NCBI GenBank assembly: GCA_030015575.1
Contig: CM057337.1
Coordinates: forward strand, 375,123,582-375,187,581
Length of the DNA: 64,000 bases
Source: Agapanthus africanus
Taxonomy: Eukaryota > Streptophyta > Magnoliopsida > Asparagales > Amaryllidaceae
Direction of reading: 5' to 3'
This document shows positions 34,281-47,279 of the stretch, piece by piece. The notes under the pieces are model-generated. The model saw only the letters and a list, made by a program, of their open reading frames with translations, searched no databases and had not been told where the DNA came from. Each line of letters opens with the position of its first letter. Position 1 is the stretch's first letter. The position numbers and the translations under genes are program-made.

Positions 34281-34281
34281 A

Positions 34282-36374
34282 TGTAAGGTTAGATTAGCAC
34301 CCTATGAAGAGATTACAAGCATCACATGACCTAAAGTTTTCATTTTTAAGGTGCTAAACTAACATGCAAAGGATGGATCCTAGAAAATTAGGGTTTGCAA
34401 AACATAAAGCTAGCAAAATTAGGGTTTGAAGGCTACAACCTTTGTAGCTCCCGTTTTTGCTTCGCTCCTTAGGCTCTTTTGTGTTGAATCATGGTTCTCT
34501 TGAACTCCCCTTGTGTCCACGATGATCCACCGCGGAGATATCCGTCCAAGCTCACTACTTCGTCAAATCGAAGATAACACTCTAAACGAAACGGCTAAGC
34601 TTGTGTAGAATGTTGTTGTGGCTTTGGATCTCACTTCAAAAACCTTTCTTTTGTTGTATTTCACTCACTAGAAAAGATCTAGAGAGGAGAAGATGAAGGA
34701 AGATGAAGATGGTGGCTAAAATTATGAAGAGATAAAAAGATAACTCTTTTTCTTAAGAAGAAAAAGAAATGAATATCACAATATATATTTTATCCTTCTT
34801 GACACTAACCATGATTAAAAGATGGATGATTAATTTAACTTGGGTTTAGAATGATAAAGGAAAAGATAACCATGGTTTAGTGGTGGGTGAGAATGGTTAG
34901 GTTAAAAGAAGCATGTAGAAACTAGTATAATTATCCTTTCCTTTTCATTTTCTTTTAAAACCAAAATTAAATAATTATCCATAGTTTAATCTATGGTGTG
35001 AAGCTTATATTGCCACCATTTCCATATATAAACAACCATGATAGTTTGATGTATGTATGTGTACATGTATGCACATCTTCATGTGCATGAAGCTAGAAAA
35101 GAAAAATAGAAACACATGCATGCATGCATACATCCATCAAACCCTAGAAAGGTTTTGAGTGAGAAAACTAATGGTTAAATGATAAATCAACACTTGATTT
35201 ATCAATCTGGTCATATCTCATATGACCCCACCAAAAGCAGTTCACCCGATCAATGTTCGGTATCATATACGCACATTTCAATCGGGTGCATGCGCATATC
35301 GCATATGCGCACCACAACGTTTCGCCTGGACTGGGTAACTCCTCTGTGGGACTCTAAGACTCGTCAATACGCCGGCAGAGGGTAATGATCATATCAAGTG
35401 CCCTCAAGCCGCAAGAGGTCAGCTAAACGTAACGGCCACCCGGGTATTGAGCGATCAGAAGACAACAAGCGAACCTGCTACAACTCCCATCGAGCCATCC
35501 GGCAACACTACCGTACAGTCCGGTCTCTTCGTCAAATCTGCTGCATATCGAGCCTAGGGATGGTCACGTCGACCCCAATAACTCAATAAGTCGTGTCGGT
35601 GAATGGTCTATAACAGATCGAGAAACTACTGATAACACTTATCAGCAAATCTCATCAGCCCTGGCCAGGGACTTGCCGTTATAACCAGTCGAGCACAGCA
35701 CAGCATCAACTCCCAATACCGGGAGAGACGAAACCCCTCCTATCGCTCATCGTCTTCATGTGTCTCGGGACTGTACCCAACGGCCACCTGTTTGCACGAC
35801 TCAGTAGAGCCGTGGTAGGGTGGCAATCAAAGTACAGTGGGAGAACACACAAGGCTCTATGACGATCTCGGGTCTACAGACTAACCTGTACCAGTGTCAC
35901 CTGAGAACTGCTATCCGACGATAGATATAATTCCATATAGGAGTTCTCGGCGAGTCCGTCCAGTGTACCCAGTCACCACTGAGCACCCGTATATGATCTT
36001 GATGTCAAACATCGATGAATGTGGGAACATCCATTGCCCATCACATGGGTCTAGTATCATATACGCTAGTCTACTCTGGTATATCGATGCCCCGTCTCGA
36101 TACACCTCCGACTAGGGACATTTCAGGATATGCTTATAGACTACAGATGTCCCACTAGTATGATCTCCATCATAATCAGAGTAGTCAAGCCGATATCCTC
36201 AGGGCTTTATCAGCATGTATGAATGAATAGAAGCATGATCAAATAAACATGTCAGATAAAGAATAACCAGATAGCATACTATCATGTCGAGCAAGAAAGT
36301 AAACTGAATATATATACATGTATAGATACATCCACTATCACATAATGGCCTCTAGGGCATACATATATCCAACA
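34282..36374 (-). repeat. Element F 5' LTR (right copy)
   Basis: 2093 bp; five single-base differences from 25743-27835 by eye (for example AATCATGG versus AATCAAGG). Confidence 0.95.
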
Positions 36375-37581
36375 TCATCGAGAGTAGGGACTCTGTAAGA
36401 ATGGCTGGATGCTTAGCGATCTGAGATGGAATCCATGTACACCAACAAAGTATGGACTTTGGTTGCTATATCTGAAGGGTTAAATCCCCATCAGGAGCAA
36501 GTATATCTTGAGAAGATTACTTGGTGTAGATGGAAAAGTTAAGACTTTCAAAGCTAGACTTGTTAAAGGTTTTCGTCATCGACCAGGCGTGGATAATGAT
36601 GATACCTTTTCAGTGGCTATGCTTAAGTCCATCCGGATCCTACTTGCCACGGCTACATACCATGACTATGATATCTGGCGGTTGGGTGCCATAACTACTT
36701 TTCTAAATAATGATTTAGAAGAGAACGTCTATAAGAACACAGCCAGAGGGCTTCGTAAATAGTGGGAGCAGCGGAAACGTGTGCAAGTTGCTTTACAGAA
36801 TAAAGCAGGCATCGCGGAGTTGGAATGTCTGTTTTGATGTGATAGTCAAAGTGTTTGACTTCATCAAAATGGTAGACGAACCTTGTATATACAAAAAGGT
36901 AGTAGAGAGTAAGGTGGTCATCCTCGTATTGTACGTAGACAACATACTCTTGATAGGAAAAGAGTTTCCTATGCTACGCACGGTCAATCTCCTCTTATCA
37001 CATGGATTCTCCATATAGGATCAGAGTGATACCTCCTAAATCCTGGGTTTTAGATCTATGAGATAGATCTAGATGGATGTTAGGATTCTCACTAGTTATA
37101 GTGAGATGGTATCAATCGATCCTGGGGAGAATCACTGGAAAGGTTCCAGGGTGATAAGGATGACTGAATGTCAGTTGCAGCCATTGTCTTTACCCTCAGA
37201 GGAGGGACGGTATGTTGGAAGAGTTCCAAGCTAGATACCGTGGCAAACTAGACGATAAAGGATGGTAACATCGCTATTAAAGATACTACCAAAGAGGCAG
37301 TTTGGGTGTATATTGGTTCATGAGATGAACTAGGTTCCTACCATTGTATGACAATGGAAGTGAGGCTTCGGCCCAGGAACCCTGGTCCCATCAGTGACCC
37401 AGACATATTCTGAGGCAGCATCACCTGATCATGGAGATAGTTGATCTCCAGGGTGATCGAGGTTGGGGGAGTAGACTTAGAGGACAACACGGCGGATCCA
37501 CTCACAAAGGCTTTTTCCCAGAGAGAGACTTATATGGGATGGTTGAGTATGTGATACTGCAACCACTGCTACAGATGGCCC
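36375..37581 (+). pseudogene. pol: Element A pol, 3' half (RT-RNase H, broken)
   Basis: Begins with the right TCATC duplication of F. RT is recognisable (KTFKARLVKGF, MLKSIRILLA, KQASRSWN, YVDNILLIG) but the catalytic QMD reads RLG (36678-36690). A one-base insertion near 36730 shifts the frame, and 9 nt are missing near 36790. YVDD is YVDN. RNase H is shredded. The first three lesions are also present in D at 50260-50430. Confidence 0.88.
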
Positions 37582-37598
37582 TAGTGCAAGTAGGAGAT

Positions 37599-39818
37599 TG
37601 TTAGTTATATGTATGCCCTAGAGGCCATTACTGTACATTGGATGTATATTATAGTGGATGCTGGGTCATATATAGGTAGGACTTTCTTGCTCGACATGAT
37701 AGTACGCTATCTGGTTGCTCTTTATCTTAACATGTATACTTTCTGTCTCTCTGTTACATGTTGATAAAGCCCTTAGGATGTGTACTCGACTTCCAGGACT
37801 ATAATGTAGATCATACTAGTGGGGCCTGGGTAGTCCATGAGTACATCCTTCAATGTTCCTAGTCGTGGGAATATCGAGACGGGGCATCGATATTCCAGAG
37901 TAGACTAGTGTATATCTTCTCGACCCATATGATAGGCGATGGATGATCCCATATCCATTGGTGTTTGACATCAGAGATGGTATGCGGGTGCTCAGTGGAG
38001 ACTGGGTACACTGAACGGACTCGCCGAGAACTCCGAGATGGTATTATACCTCATGTCAGATGGCAGTTCTCTGGTGACACAGGTACAGCTTAGTCTGTTG
38101 ACCCGAGATCGTCATAGAGTCTTGTGTGTCTCCCACTGTGCTTTGATTTCCACTCTACCACGGCTCTACTGAGTCGTGCAAACAGGTGGTTTTTGGGTAC
38201 AGTCCCGATTCACATAGAGGCAATGAGCGATAGGAGGGGATTCGTCTCTCCTGGTATTGGGGGTTGATGTTGCGCTATGCTCGACTGGCCATAACAGGAA
38301 ATCCCTGGCCAGGGTTGCTGTGATATACTGGTAAGAGTTATCAGTAGTTTCACGAATGTTATGGACCTTACGTCGGCATGACTTATCAAGCTATTGGGGT
38401 CTGACGTTTACCACCCCTAGGCCAGATATGCGACATATCAGACGAACAGACCGGACTGTACGGTAAGTGTTACTGGTTGGATTCACAGGAGTGTGAGCGG
38501 GCTTGCTCGTCGATCTTCTGATCGCTCAATACCCGGGTGGCCGTTACGTTTAGCAGACCGCTTGCGGCTTGTGGGTGTTTGATATGATCATCACCTGCTG
38601 CCGGCGTATTGACGAGTCTTTAGAGTCGTACACAGAGGTTTCCTGGCTCAAGCGAAACGAAATAGGAGCGCATATGAGATATGTGCGGGACCGAGAATAA
38701 TGCGTGTATGTGATACCGTATTCCATTCTCGCGATGAATGTATCGATTGGTTGTATGCGATATAACCTAGTTATCGAATCAAGGATTGATTCGATATGCC
38801 GATACATTGGATATTAGTCGGTTATATGCGATATGACCGGATCGTTAAATCAAGTATTGATTTAATAATTTAATGCATAATTATATATTTGATATATTAC
38901 TTTGCATTAACTAGTATTGGTTCACTTAAATTGGATTTTCTCACTTGATGTACACAAGTTGTATATGTGATATATTTTTGTGCACAAGATTGTATCATGT
39001 TTGATGATACATGCAAACTTGGGTTTGTGTAAAGACTTAAACCATGGTTATGTTAATGGTTAGGGTTTTGATTTACTCACTTATTCATTTATCTATTTAT
39101 TTTGATTAAAAAAGGAAAAGGAAAACAAAAATGGTTGCTTTCAAACAAGAAACTTCTTGATGCTTCATGCATCTTTGACTAAAGTAACCATTCTTGTCTT
39201 CTTATCCTAACCCTAACCATTCAACTTAACCCTAGTTAGTTCTCTACACTAAACCATGGTTGAAATTATGATAAGTATCATTTTGTTTTCCATTTTAAAT
39301 ATACTTATCATATTCTTTCTTCTTCTTCTTCTTCAACAAGGAAGAAAGCTTGCAACCTTTAATGGCAACTTGAGAAAAAGAGTGAGAAATCCAATTCTAA
39401 AGTGAACCCACTTCCTATTTCTTCATCCTCTACCACTTGCCAAGTAGTATAGGGTGTTTTCTTCACAAGTTTCATGACTTGGTGAAGTTGGAGTTTGATC
39501 TTGAGTTGCCTCGACGTAGATCATCTTCGGTATCGAAGTCGACGACCTAGCCCGATCTTTTCACCGATGAAACCACCGCGAGAGTCTAGGATTCCGATGG
39601 GTACAGCGGAGGGACGTCATCACGGAGCTAGAGAGGTGGAGGACCGGATCTACAAAGGTTGTAGCCCCTTTCCTTTAAGTTAAAGTTGTTTACTTGCATT
39701 GCATCGCCTATACTTCTAGTTAACGATTCGTATTAGGGTTTGTAGGCACATGAAAAATTTTGAATTGGGCATGTTTGATCTGTTGTGAGACCTCATTAGT
39801 GTGCCAAGGAACCCCACA
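37599..39818 (+). repeat. Element A 3' LTR
   Basis: TGTTAGTTATATG...CCCCACA, 2220 bp, preceded by the polypurine tract AAGTAGGAGAT (37588-37598). Related to the LTRs of B, D and E. Confidence 0.93.
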
Positions 39819-39841
39819 GATACACCAATAACTGGCCTTAG
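39819..39841 (+). pseudogene. Element Z pol, last codons
   Basis: Codes RYTNNWP then stop, matching the C-terminal RYANNWP of F. The first five bases GATAC are the right target duplication of A. The rest of Z lies to the left of the window. Confidence 0.8.
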
Positions 39842-39855
39842 TGCAAGTGGGAGAT

Positions 39856-40263
39856 TGTTGGATATATGTATGACCTAGAGGCCATTATATGATAGTGGAT
39901 GTATTTATACATGTATATATATACAGAGGACATTCTTTCTCGACGTGATAGTATGCTATCTGATTGCTCTTTATCTGACATGTTCACTTGATCATGCTTT
40001 TATTCATTAGTATATGTTGATAAAGCCCTGAGGATATTTGCTTGACTACTGTGATTATGATGTAGATCATACTAGTGGGACATGTGTAGTTTATAAGCAT
40101 ATCCTGAAATGTCCCTAGTCGTGGGTGTATCGAGACGGGGCATCGATATTCCAGAGTAGACTAGCGTATATGATACTAGACCCATGTGATGGGTGATGGA
40201 TGTTCCCATATCCATTGATGTTTGACATCGAGATCGTATGCGGGTGCTCTGTGGAGATTGGGT
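39856..40263 (+). repeat. Element Z 3' LTR, first part
   Basis: TGTTGGATATATG..., preceded by AAGTGGGAGAT. Of the same family as the LTR of F (compare the complement of 27400-27835). Interrupted by C after TGGGT (40259-40263). Confidence 0.88.
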
Positions 40264-42160
40264 TGTAAGTCAACGTTACACACCCCACAAGATGCGGGGA
40301 GGCGGAATAGGTAAAACAATTATTTTGTTCAAAGTAACATCGACTATCTTTATGGATCTTTGCTAAACCCTAACTAACAAACTATCTAGAAGTGCTAAAC
40401 TACTATGATAGATGATTCTACCTCAAGATACTAGTCCTTCTTGTTCTTTTTGTTCACCTCCTCGTCGGCCTCATCGATGTAATAGAAGATCCACCCGAGA
40501 GTTCCTTCTCCAAGCTTTATCCTCTAACTTGAGGTAACTAAGTGGCTAGGATTGCTAATCCAAGTGACCTAGAAGATATAGAAGTGGATTAAGGATTTAT
40601 TAGTCTTACTAACCCTTGGGATCTCAACACATGAGGGGATTAGGGTTAGGTTTAAGAAGAGGAGAGCTTGAGGAGAGAGAGTGTGTTTGTTAATAATGAA
40701 TTGAACCCTTCTCACTTTGAAATATATGAAGCATAACAAAATATCTTGCACAAATATCATCCATGCTTCATTTAATTCTTGAGATGAATCATCTCATGTG
40801 TCATGGTGCAATTAATGATAATAACACATAAGCTCTCCACCTCATTTAGTTTAATTCATAAATGAATTAAAACTAAATGAGTCACCTTTCTTCCAGAAGC
40901 TTCTCGAGTAATTACGAGAATGCCCCTCCTATCCAAAAAACACGGATATACTGAGACTGCATAAATCCAATAATCCAATACTAGAATCTGGCTTAAACCA
41001 AAGCCTGCTAGTATAATCTGTCCGAACATCATACGTGCACAAGTAAACGTATATGTCCGAACCCTATCGTAAAACCATACGACCTCTATATCGTTTCTCC
41101 TGAAGCAGGGAAACTCTCTGTGTGTGACTCTAAAGACTCGACACTATGTTGGCAGTGGGTTTAACCACAGGCCGCAAGTGGTACAAGCTGTACGTAACGG
41201 TCCCCAGGTAGATGTCGATAAGAAGGCCGATGAGGAAACCCATCCGAACTCCTACTGAGCCTGATGTGACAATCTCCATACAGTCCGGTCTGTTCATCTA
41301 AGACTATCGCATATCGGGCCTAGGGGGCGGAAAGCGCCAGTCCCCTAAAAGTGGTATAAGTCGTGTCGGAGTGAAGCTCATTACACCTTGAGAAACTACT
41401 GGAAAACCTACCGGTAAATCTCGCTTGCCCTGGCCAGGGACTTTGCGTAATGGTTCTCCAAACATAGTGCGATATCAACTCCCAATACCGGGAGAGACGA
41501 ATCCTATCTAACCGCCACTGCCTCCAAGTGCTTCGGGACTGCACCCAACTGCTACCTGTTTGCTTGACTCCTTTGAGCCGTGGTAGGGTAGAATCTAAGA
41601 ACGGTGGGAACACACTCGAGACGAAGCAGCAATGTCAAGTCTACGGACTATGCTGTACTCATGTCACCTGGGAACTGTTAACTGACGACGGGTACAATAC
41701 CAACCAACAGTTCCCTGTGAGTCCTGTCCGGTGTACCCATAACCCAACGAGCACCTGCATACTATCTCCAGTACAACGTACTAATGGCTATGGGACAGAC
41801 CATTTCCCTTACTGGGATGAGAAGCGTATACACTAGTCTACTCTGGAGTATCGATGCCTTGTCTCGATAATCCTACGACTATGGACCTGAAAAAAGATGT
41901 GCTTGTAGACTACCCAGTCCCCACTAGTGTGACCGCCATCACAACGCTGGTAGTCAAGCAAGATCCTATGGGCTCTATCAATATGTATTTGCGATATGCT
42001 TAAAAGAAACATATACGCATATTAAGATAGATATAAACCAAGTAGCATACTACTATGTTGAGCAAGACTGTTAATACAACTGTGAATATCCCAAGCTTCC
42101 ATTAAGTAATATGCAAACTAGTATGATACAATAATGCCCCTTAGGGCATATACACTAACA
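40264..42160 (-). repeat. Element C 3' LTR (left copy)
   Basis: TGTAAGTC...CACTAACA, 1897 bp, followed by polypurine complement ATCTCCCACTTGC. Contains the palindromes CCCTGGCCAGGG (about 41428-41439) and CTGGAAAACCTACCGG (about 41399-41414). Confidence 0.92.
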
Positions 42161-42180
42161 ATCTCCCACTTGCACTAGGG

Positions 42181-45100
42181 TCATGTACTGGCGTATCGAA
42201 TACCTATCATCTCGAATAGCCTCTCGAACCGTGTCTGAGGTATGGCCTTTGTGAATGGATCTGCAGTGTTCTCTTCTATAGCCACTCTCCGGACCTCAAT
42301 CTCCCGGCGATCTATGATCTCCCTGATCAGGTGATACCGCCTTAAGATGTGTCTGGACTTTTGATGGGACCTGGGTTCCTTCGCTAAAGCTATAGCGCCG
42401 TTGTTGTCACAATACAGCGGTATTGGATCAACAATGGTAGGAACCACATGAAGTTCTGTTAGTAACTTCTTCATCCAGACTGCTTCTTTTACGGTATCGC
42501 AAGCAGCGATATACTCCGCTTCCATCGTCGAGTCAGCAACGGTGTCCTTCTTGGAACTCTTCCAGCACACCGCCCCTCCATTGAGGGTAAAGATATAACC
42601 TGACATGGACTTGGAGTCATCCTTATCACCCTGGAAGCTGGAGTCAGCAAAAGCCTCGATCTGGAGGTCTTTTCCGCCGTAAACCAAGAACATATGCTTA
42701 GTCCTTCTCAGGTACTTGAGAATGTTCTTTACTGCTATCCTGTGCTTCTCCACTGAGTCTGACTGATACCGGCTTACCACGCTCAGTGAGTAAGCTACAT
42801 CTTGTCTGGTACACAGCATCGCATACATTATAGAGCCTACCGTAGAAGCGTAAGGTATAACTGACATGCGATCCCTTTCCAAATCAGTCTTGAGAGACAT
42901 CTCTTTGGATAGGGTGATTCCGTGATAAGCCGGTAAATTACCGCGCTTTGAATCTTCCATACTGAATCTTTTCAGTATAGTGTTGATATACCTGGACTGC
43001 GAAAGTCCCAACATCCTCTTTGATCTATCACGATAGATCTGGATCCCCGGAATGTAAGAGGCATCACCCAGGTCTTTCATGGAGAACCTGTGTGACAAGA
43101 ATCTTTTAACAGATTGTAGCATAGGAATGTCATTTCCTATCAAGAATGTCATCCACGTACAAGATGAGGAATACGACAGTTCGTGCTACAATTTTACTAT
43201 ATATACATGGTTCATCTGGATTTTTGATGAAGCCATATTTTTTGACCGTTTCATCAAAACAGATGTTCCAACTCCGCGATGCCTGCTTTAGTCCATAAAT
43301 GGACTTAAGCAACTTGCACACTTTCCCGCTGCTCCCACTCTGATTGAAACCTTCTAGCTGATCCATATAGACACACTCGTCCAAATTTCCATTTAGAAAA
43401 GCCATCTTTACGTCCATCTGCCAGATCTCATAATCGTGGAAGGCAGCAATGGCAAGAAGAATCCGAATGGATTTGAGTATAGCCATTGGAGAAAAAGTTT
43501 CGTCATAGTCCAAGCCAGGCCTTTGACGAAAACTCTTTGCAACAAGTCTAGCCTTATAGGTTTCCACCTGTCCATCTACACCAATCTTCTTTCTGAAGAT
43601 CCACTTGCATCCTATGGGTTTTACCCCATCTGGAGCAAAGTCTAAAGTCCATACTTTGTTGGTGTACATGGACTCCATCTCGGTCCGCATTGCATCCAGC
43701 CATCTTACTGAGTCGTTGCTCTGGATGGCCTGCTGGAAGCTAGTAGGATCATCATTATCAATGACGCAATCTTCTCTATCCCCGTCTATGAGAAAACCGT
43801 AGTATCTCTCAGGCAGATGAGATGGCCTACTACTCCTGTGGAGGGGTGCAGGAATGTCCTGTTCTTCTGGAACTTCCGGTTCTACCAAACTTTCAGTAGT
43901 AGTTTGTGGTTCTAGAATTTCTTCCAGTTCTATTGCGCTCCCACTTGTTTCCTTTTCTAAAAACTGTTGTTCTAGAAAATGGGCATTACGAGAAACAAAA
44001 ACCTTTTGTTCCTCTCCGTAATAGAAAAAATACCCCTTAGAGTTCTTTGAATATTCCATAAACTTACACTGCACTGAGCGTGCCTCGAGTTTGTCCGCAT
44101 GCTGCTTTTTAACAAAAGCTGGACATCCCCATATCTTCAGATACTGAAGATAGGGTTTCTTCCCACTCCATATCTGATATGGTGTGGTAGGCACAGTCTT
44201 GGTAGGAACCCTGTTCAAAAGATATGCAGCTGATTCTAGTGCATAACCCCAGAAAGATCGCGGTAACTCAGCATTACTCATCATGGAACGTACCATATCC
44301 AATAGGGTTCGATTCTTCCTTTCCGATACACCGTTATGTTGTGGTGTGTATGGAGGAGTAAGCTGAGAGAGAATTCCTTTCTCTTTTAGGTAACCCAGGA
44401 ACTCGGCACTTAAGTATTCACCACCTCGATCAGATCTCAGTGTCTTGATACTTTTGCCAGTTTGGTTTTCTACTTCATTCTTATATTCTCGGAATTTCAC
44501 AAAATCCTAGGATTTATGTTTCATCAAGAAAATAAATCCATACCTAGAGTAATCATCCGTAAAAGTAATGAAATATGAAAAACCGCCTCTTGCATGTGTA
44601 GACATTAGACCACATGCATCGCTGTGTATGAGTCCTAAGAGCTCGCTCGCTCTTACTCCATGTCCAGTGAATGGAGTCTTTGTCATCTTTCCTTTGAGAC
44701 ATGATTGACAAGTGGCATAAGATTAATATTCGAACGGATCCAAATATCCTTCTCTATATAACTTAGTTAACCTTGTCTCATTGATGTGACCCAGTCTACA
44801 ATGCCATAAGAAAGCCTGATTTATATCTGGAGTCTTTCTTTTTAGTGTGTTCGGGATATTGAAAATCTGTAATTGGTTTAACACGTATAAACCGTTATCT
44901 AGTGTACCGGACCCAATCAAACCATGATTAAGGTGGATGTTAACAACATCGCTTACAAACGTGAAATCATAACCTTCTTTTGATAACAACGATACTGATA
45001 TGATATTACACGTTAAACTAGGTACACAAAAACAGTTGCGCAAAAACCAAAATATGTCCACTCGTCAATCCGAGGTGATAATCCCATACGGACACAGCAT

Positions 45101-46115
45101 TCACGCTAGCTCCGTTAGCAACCTGGAGGGTCATATCACCAACCTTCAGCACTCTACGGTTTCTCAGTGCCTGCAATGAATTGCATATATGAGATCCTGA
45201 TCCGGTATCCAATACCCAGGAAGTAGAGTTGATTGACAGACAATTTTCAATTACAAACACACCTGAAGCCGAAGCCACAACTTGCCTCGGGTCCTGGTTC
45301 TTGGCAATCCAAGCTTTGCAATCCTTCTTCCAATGGCATTTCCTACGACAGTGGAAGCACTCGTCCTTTGCCACTACCGGCATCGCAACCTTTTCCTTTC
45401 CCTTGGCTTCCACCTTACCAACACCACCTCTTGGTTTGGTAGCGGCCTTCTTCTTCCTTCTTTTGGCCCTTGTCTTGGACCTGGAAGAAGAAGCACCACG
45501 AACAAACATAGTGGGTGTTTCCCTTACTTTCTGCGAGGTACCCTCTGCACTCCTTAACATGTTGAGGAGTTCTGGAAGTTCAACTTCTTTACCTTGAATG
45601 TTGAAATTCAAGATAAACTGGGCGTAGGTGGAAGGAAGGGACTGGAGAATCAAGTCTGTATACAGCTCGTTCTCTAATGTTGTCCTGAGGTCTGCGAGCT
45701 GTTCAATATAGCCAATCATCTTAAGGACATGTTCCCCTACAGATGATCTGACGACCATCCTCGACTGAAACAAGTTCTTCGAGGTCTCGTATCTTGCTAT
45801 ACGAGATTGCTCTCCATACAGTTCCTTGGTGTGGAGAAATATGGATTCTAGATCCATATTCTCATGCCTCCGCTGATGTTCATTATTCATAGAGGCAAGC
45901 ACGATGCATTTGGCCTTCGCGCAGTCAATCTCCCAGGTCTTGTGGATTTCCTTATCCACGACACTGGATTCTGGACCTGGGACGGCAAGGGCCTTAGTAG
46001 TAAGGACATACCCCAATTTGTCATAGGTAATTGCCATCTTGACATTCTGGAACCAATCTTTATAGTTTGGCCCTGTCAAAATATTTTTATCTAATAATAA
46101 CTTAAGGCCTGTCAT
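42181..46115 (-). pseudogene. gag-pol: Element C Gag-Pol, broken by stops and frameshifts
   Basis: The Gag ATG is at 46115 (MTGLKLLLDKN). UBN2 region, Lys/Arg-rich tract and zinc knuckle CFHCRRKCHWKKDC (Gly replaced by Cys) follow, then protease LDTGSGS. Lesions in order: frameshift near 45020-45060; a Lys codon turned TAA near 44723; TAG near 44505; two bases lost just after the RT YVDD box near 43145. Integrase (SDRGGEY, VSERKN), RT (QMDVKMAF, YVDD) and RNase H (FADSSF, MEAEY, YCDNNG) are otherwise well kept, and the last 323 residues are one open frame (42181-43152). Inactivation looks fairly recent. Confidence 0.92.
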
Positions 46116-46136
46116 GTTCTGGGTCGCTGCAATTAG

Positions 46137-46157
46137 GAGAGAGAGAGGAAACAATTT
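46137..46157 (-). promoter_or_regulatory. Splice-acceptor-like site of element C
   Basis: The minus strand reads a CT-repeat tract, CTAATTGCAG, then CGACCC and the gag ATG 22 nt later. Confidence 0.55.
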
Positions 46158-46621
46158 AGCATGATGCTCTTGCAAGTTTAGAGTGGTTTTTAGTTTATTT
46201 AAACAGGATGGCTCCCACTGTTTCTCGAATCCTTCCTCAAACCAAAAAAGAAGAACTAGTCAGGACTATTCTTATTGTACAATACTTGCTTAACCGTTCA
46301 GCCAGGCCGGTGCCGGTACTTCGAGGGAGGTTTTACGATGCTTTCGCGAAGTTCCTTAATTAAATAACCTCTTTTCCCTAGGGGCGTAGCCCCGCTGACA
46401 CCTTTCTCGACACCTACTTAGTTTATAGCATTGATCGTTGAGTGAAAGAATCTCCTGATGAGTAGCATATACTCACAGTAGGATCGGGATCCAAATATCA
46501 TCGTGTGATAAAGCTGAAGGAATCCTATAAAATTATCACACTCCAAATGGTATGAAACTCTAGCAAATTTCAGTTTCTTTAGAAATTCCCGATGTGGATT
46601 TTTTGCCCCATGCTTTTATGA

Positions 46622-46815
46622 CCTTGCCGTTGGTCAAAATGTCATAAGTCACATGTCAAGTTCTACGCATCATTATCTTGTTAATTTGAACCCACCCGTA
46701 CTTACCCTGACGTTGGCCAAATGGCAGTACGACTGTCCCAAACCAACTCATCTATTTATGCAACAGATGAATACCCAGCAGCTACCAAACACTATGCCTT
46801 GGCGTTGGTCAAAAT
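46622..46815 (-). promoter_or_regulatory. Triple tetraloop hairpins of element C
   Basis: Sense copies TTTTGACCAACGCCAAGG (46796-46815), TTTGGCCAACGTCAGGG (46705-46722) and TTTTGACCAACGGCAAGG (46622-46640). Loop CAAC in all three; the 5-bp stems are imperfect here. Confidence 0.65.
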
Positions 46816-47279
46816 ACATAGCTTGAATACTACTGAATACCCAAATGAAATGACGGAGGGCTACGAATGGTTTTGGCGAAACCGTGAACGTAGTGAACTT
46901 GATATGATCGAAAGAACCTGATAGCTTTTAAAAGGAGTGGTTTAAGCTCCGCAATTAAAAATCTGCTGTTTTTAAAATAACCGAGTGGTTTCTTTTAAAC
47001 TGTTCCAACGATTCAACTTTGGTTTATTTTCTTTGCATTAAAATAATTCGTCCTATCAATTAACCTATTATTGCAGAAAACAACGAAAATACAACGTCCG
47101 CTTATGCCATCCGCATTCGTCACTGGGCCCCGTCATTCACCCATTAGGTTACTTAACCAACGACAGAGCGAGGGCTAAGCTACCGCGGATGCAAAACATA
47201 AGCAACGCCTACTAGATATCATATATAGATATTGTACATTCGTCAGACGCAATAATAGGCATTCCAGATCATAGATGAA

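Larger units (their letters stand above)
31777..34281 (-). other. Element F leader
   Basis: About 2.5 kb non-coding. In sense order from the right: HP1 (34033-34084), HP2 (33697-33728), HP3 (33043-33076), HP4 (32934-32960), GTTAG/CTAAC palindrome (32762-32783), a GGAG-TGGCTTAAG-CTCC hairpin (32540-32558) in place of the duplicated module of A/B/D/G, triple hairpins (32231-32423), GNRA hairpin (31994-32009) and acceptor-like site (31783-31803). Many short ATG frames would obstruct simple scanning translation. Confidence 0.85.
25743..36374 (-). mobile_element. Element F: young, full-length, probably autonomous Ty1/copia retrotransposon
   Basis: 10,632 bp with 2093-bp LTRs (25743-27835 and 34282-36374) flanked by TCATC (25738-25742 and 36375-36379). 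I count five differences between the LTRs. PBS complement is 34268-34280 and the polypurine complement is 27836-27846. One uninterrupted Gag-Pol frame and a leader of about 2.5 kb. It is the only element here with both intact Gag and intact Pol, and the youngest by LTR comparison. Inserted in the pol of A. Confidence 0.95.
1..39818 (+). mobile_element. Element A: Ty1/copia LTR retrotransposon, gag-less, Pol-dead, 5' end outside window
   Basis: Plus-strand element whose 5' LTR enters at the window edge (1-383) and whose 3' LTR is 37599-39818. Its body is 384-901, 21656-25742 and 36380-37598; the gaps are element B (902-21650) and element F (25743-36374). The right flank GATAC (39819-39823) would be the target duplication; the left copy is outside the window. 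The 383 bp of 5' LTR differ from the matching part of the 3' LTR at about eight positions, so it is older than F. It has no gag, and its pol carries stops, frameshifts and catalytic changes shared with element D. Confidence 0.9.
46116..47279 (-). other. Element C leader, coding-proximal part
   Basis: Contains the acceptor-like site (46137-46157), a decayed GNRA hairpin (46335-46352), triple hairpins (46622-46815), a GGAG-TGGTTTAAG-CTCC hairpin (about 46935-46951) as in F, and a weak GTTAG/CTAAC palindrome (47141-47164). Ends with ATGAA (47275-47279), the left target duplication of D. Confidence 0.82.
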
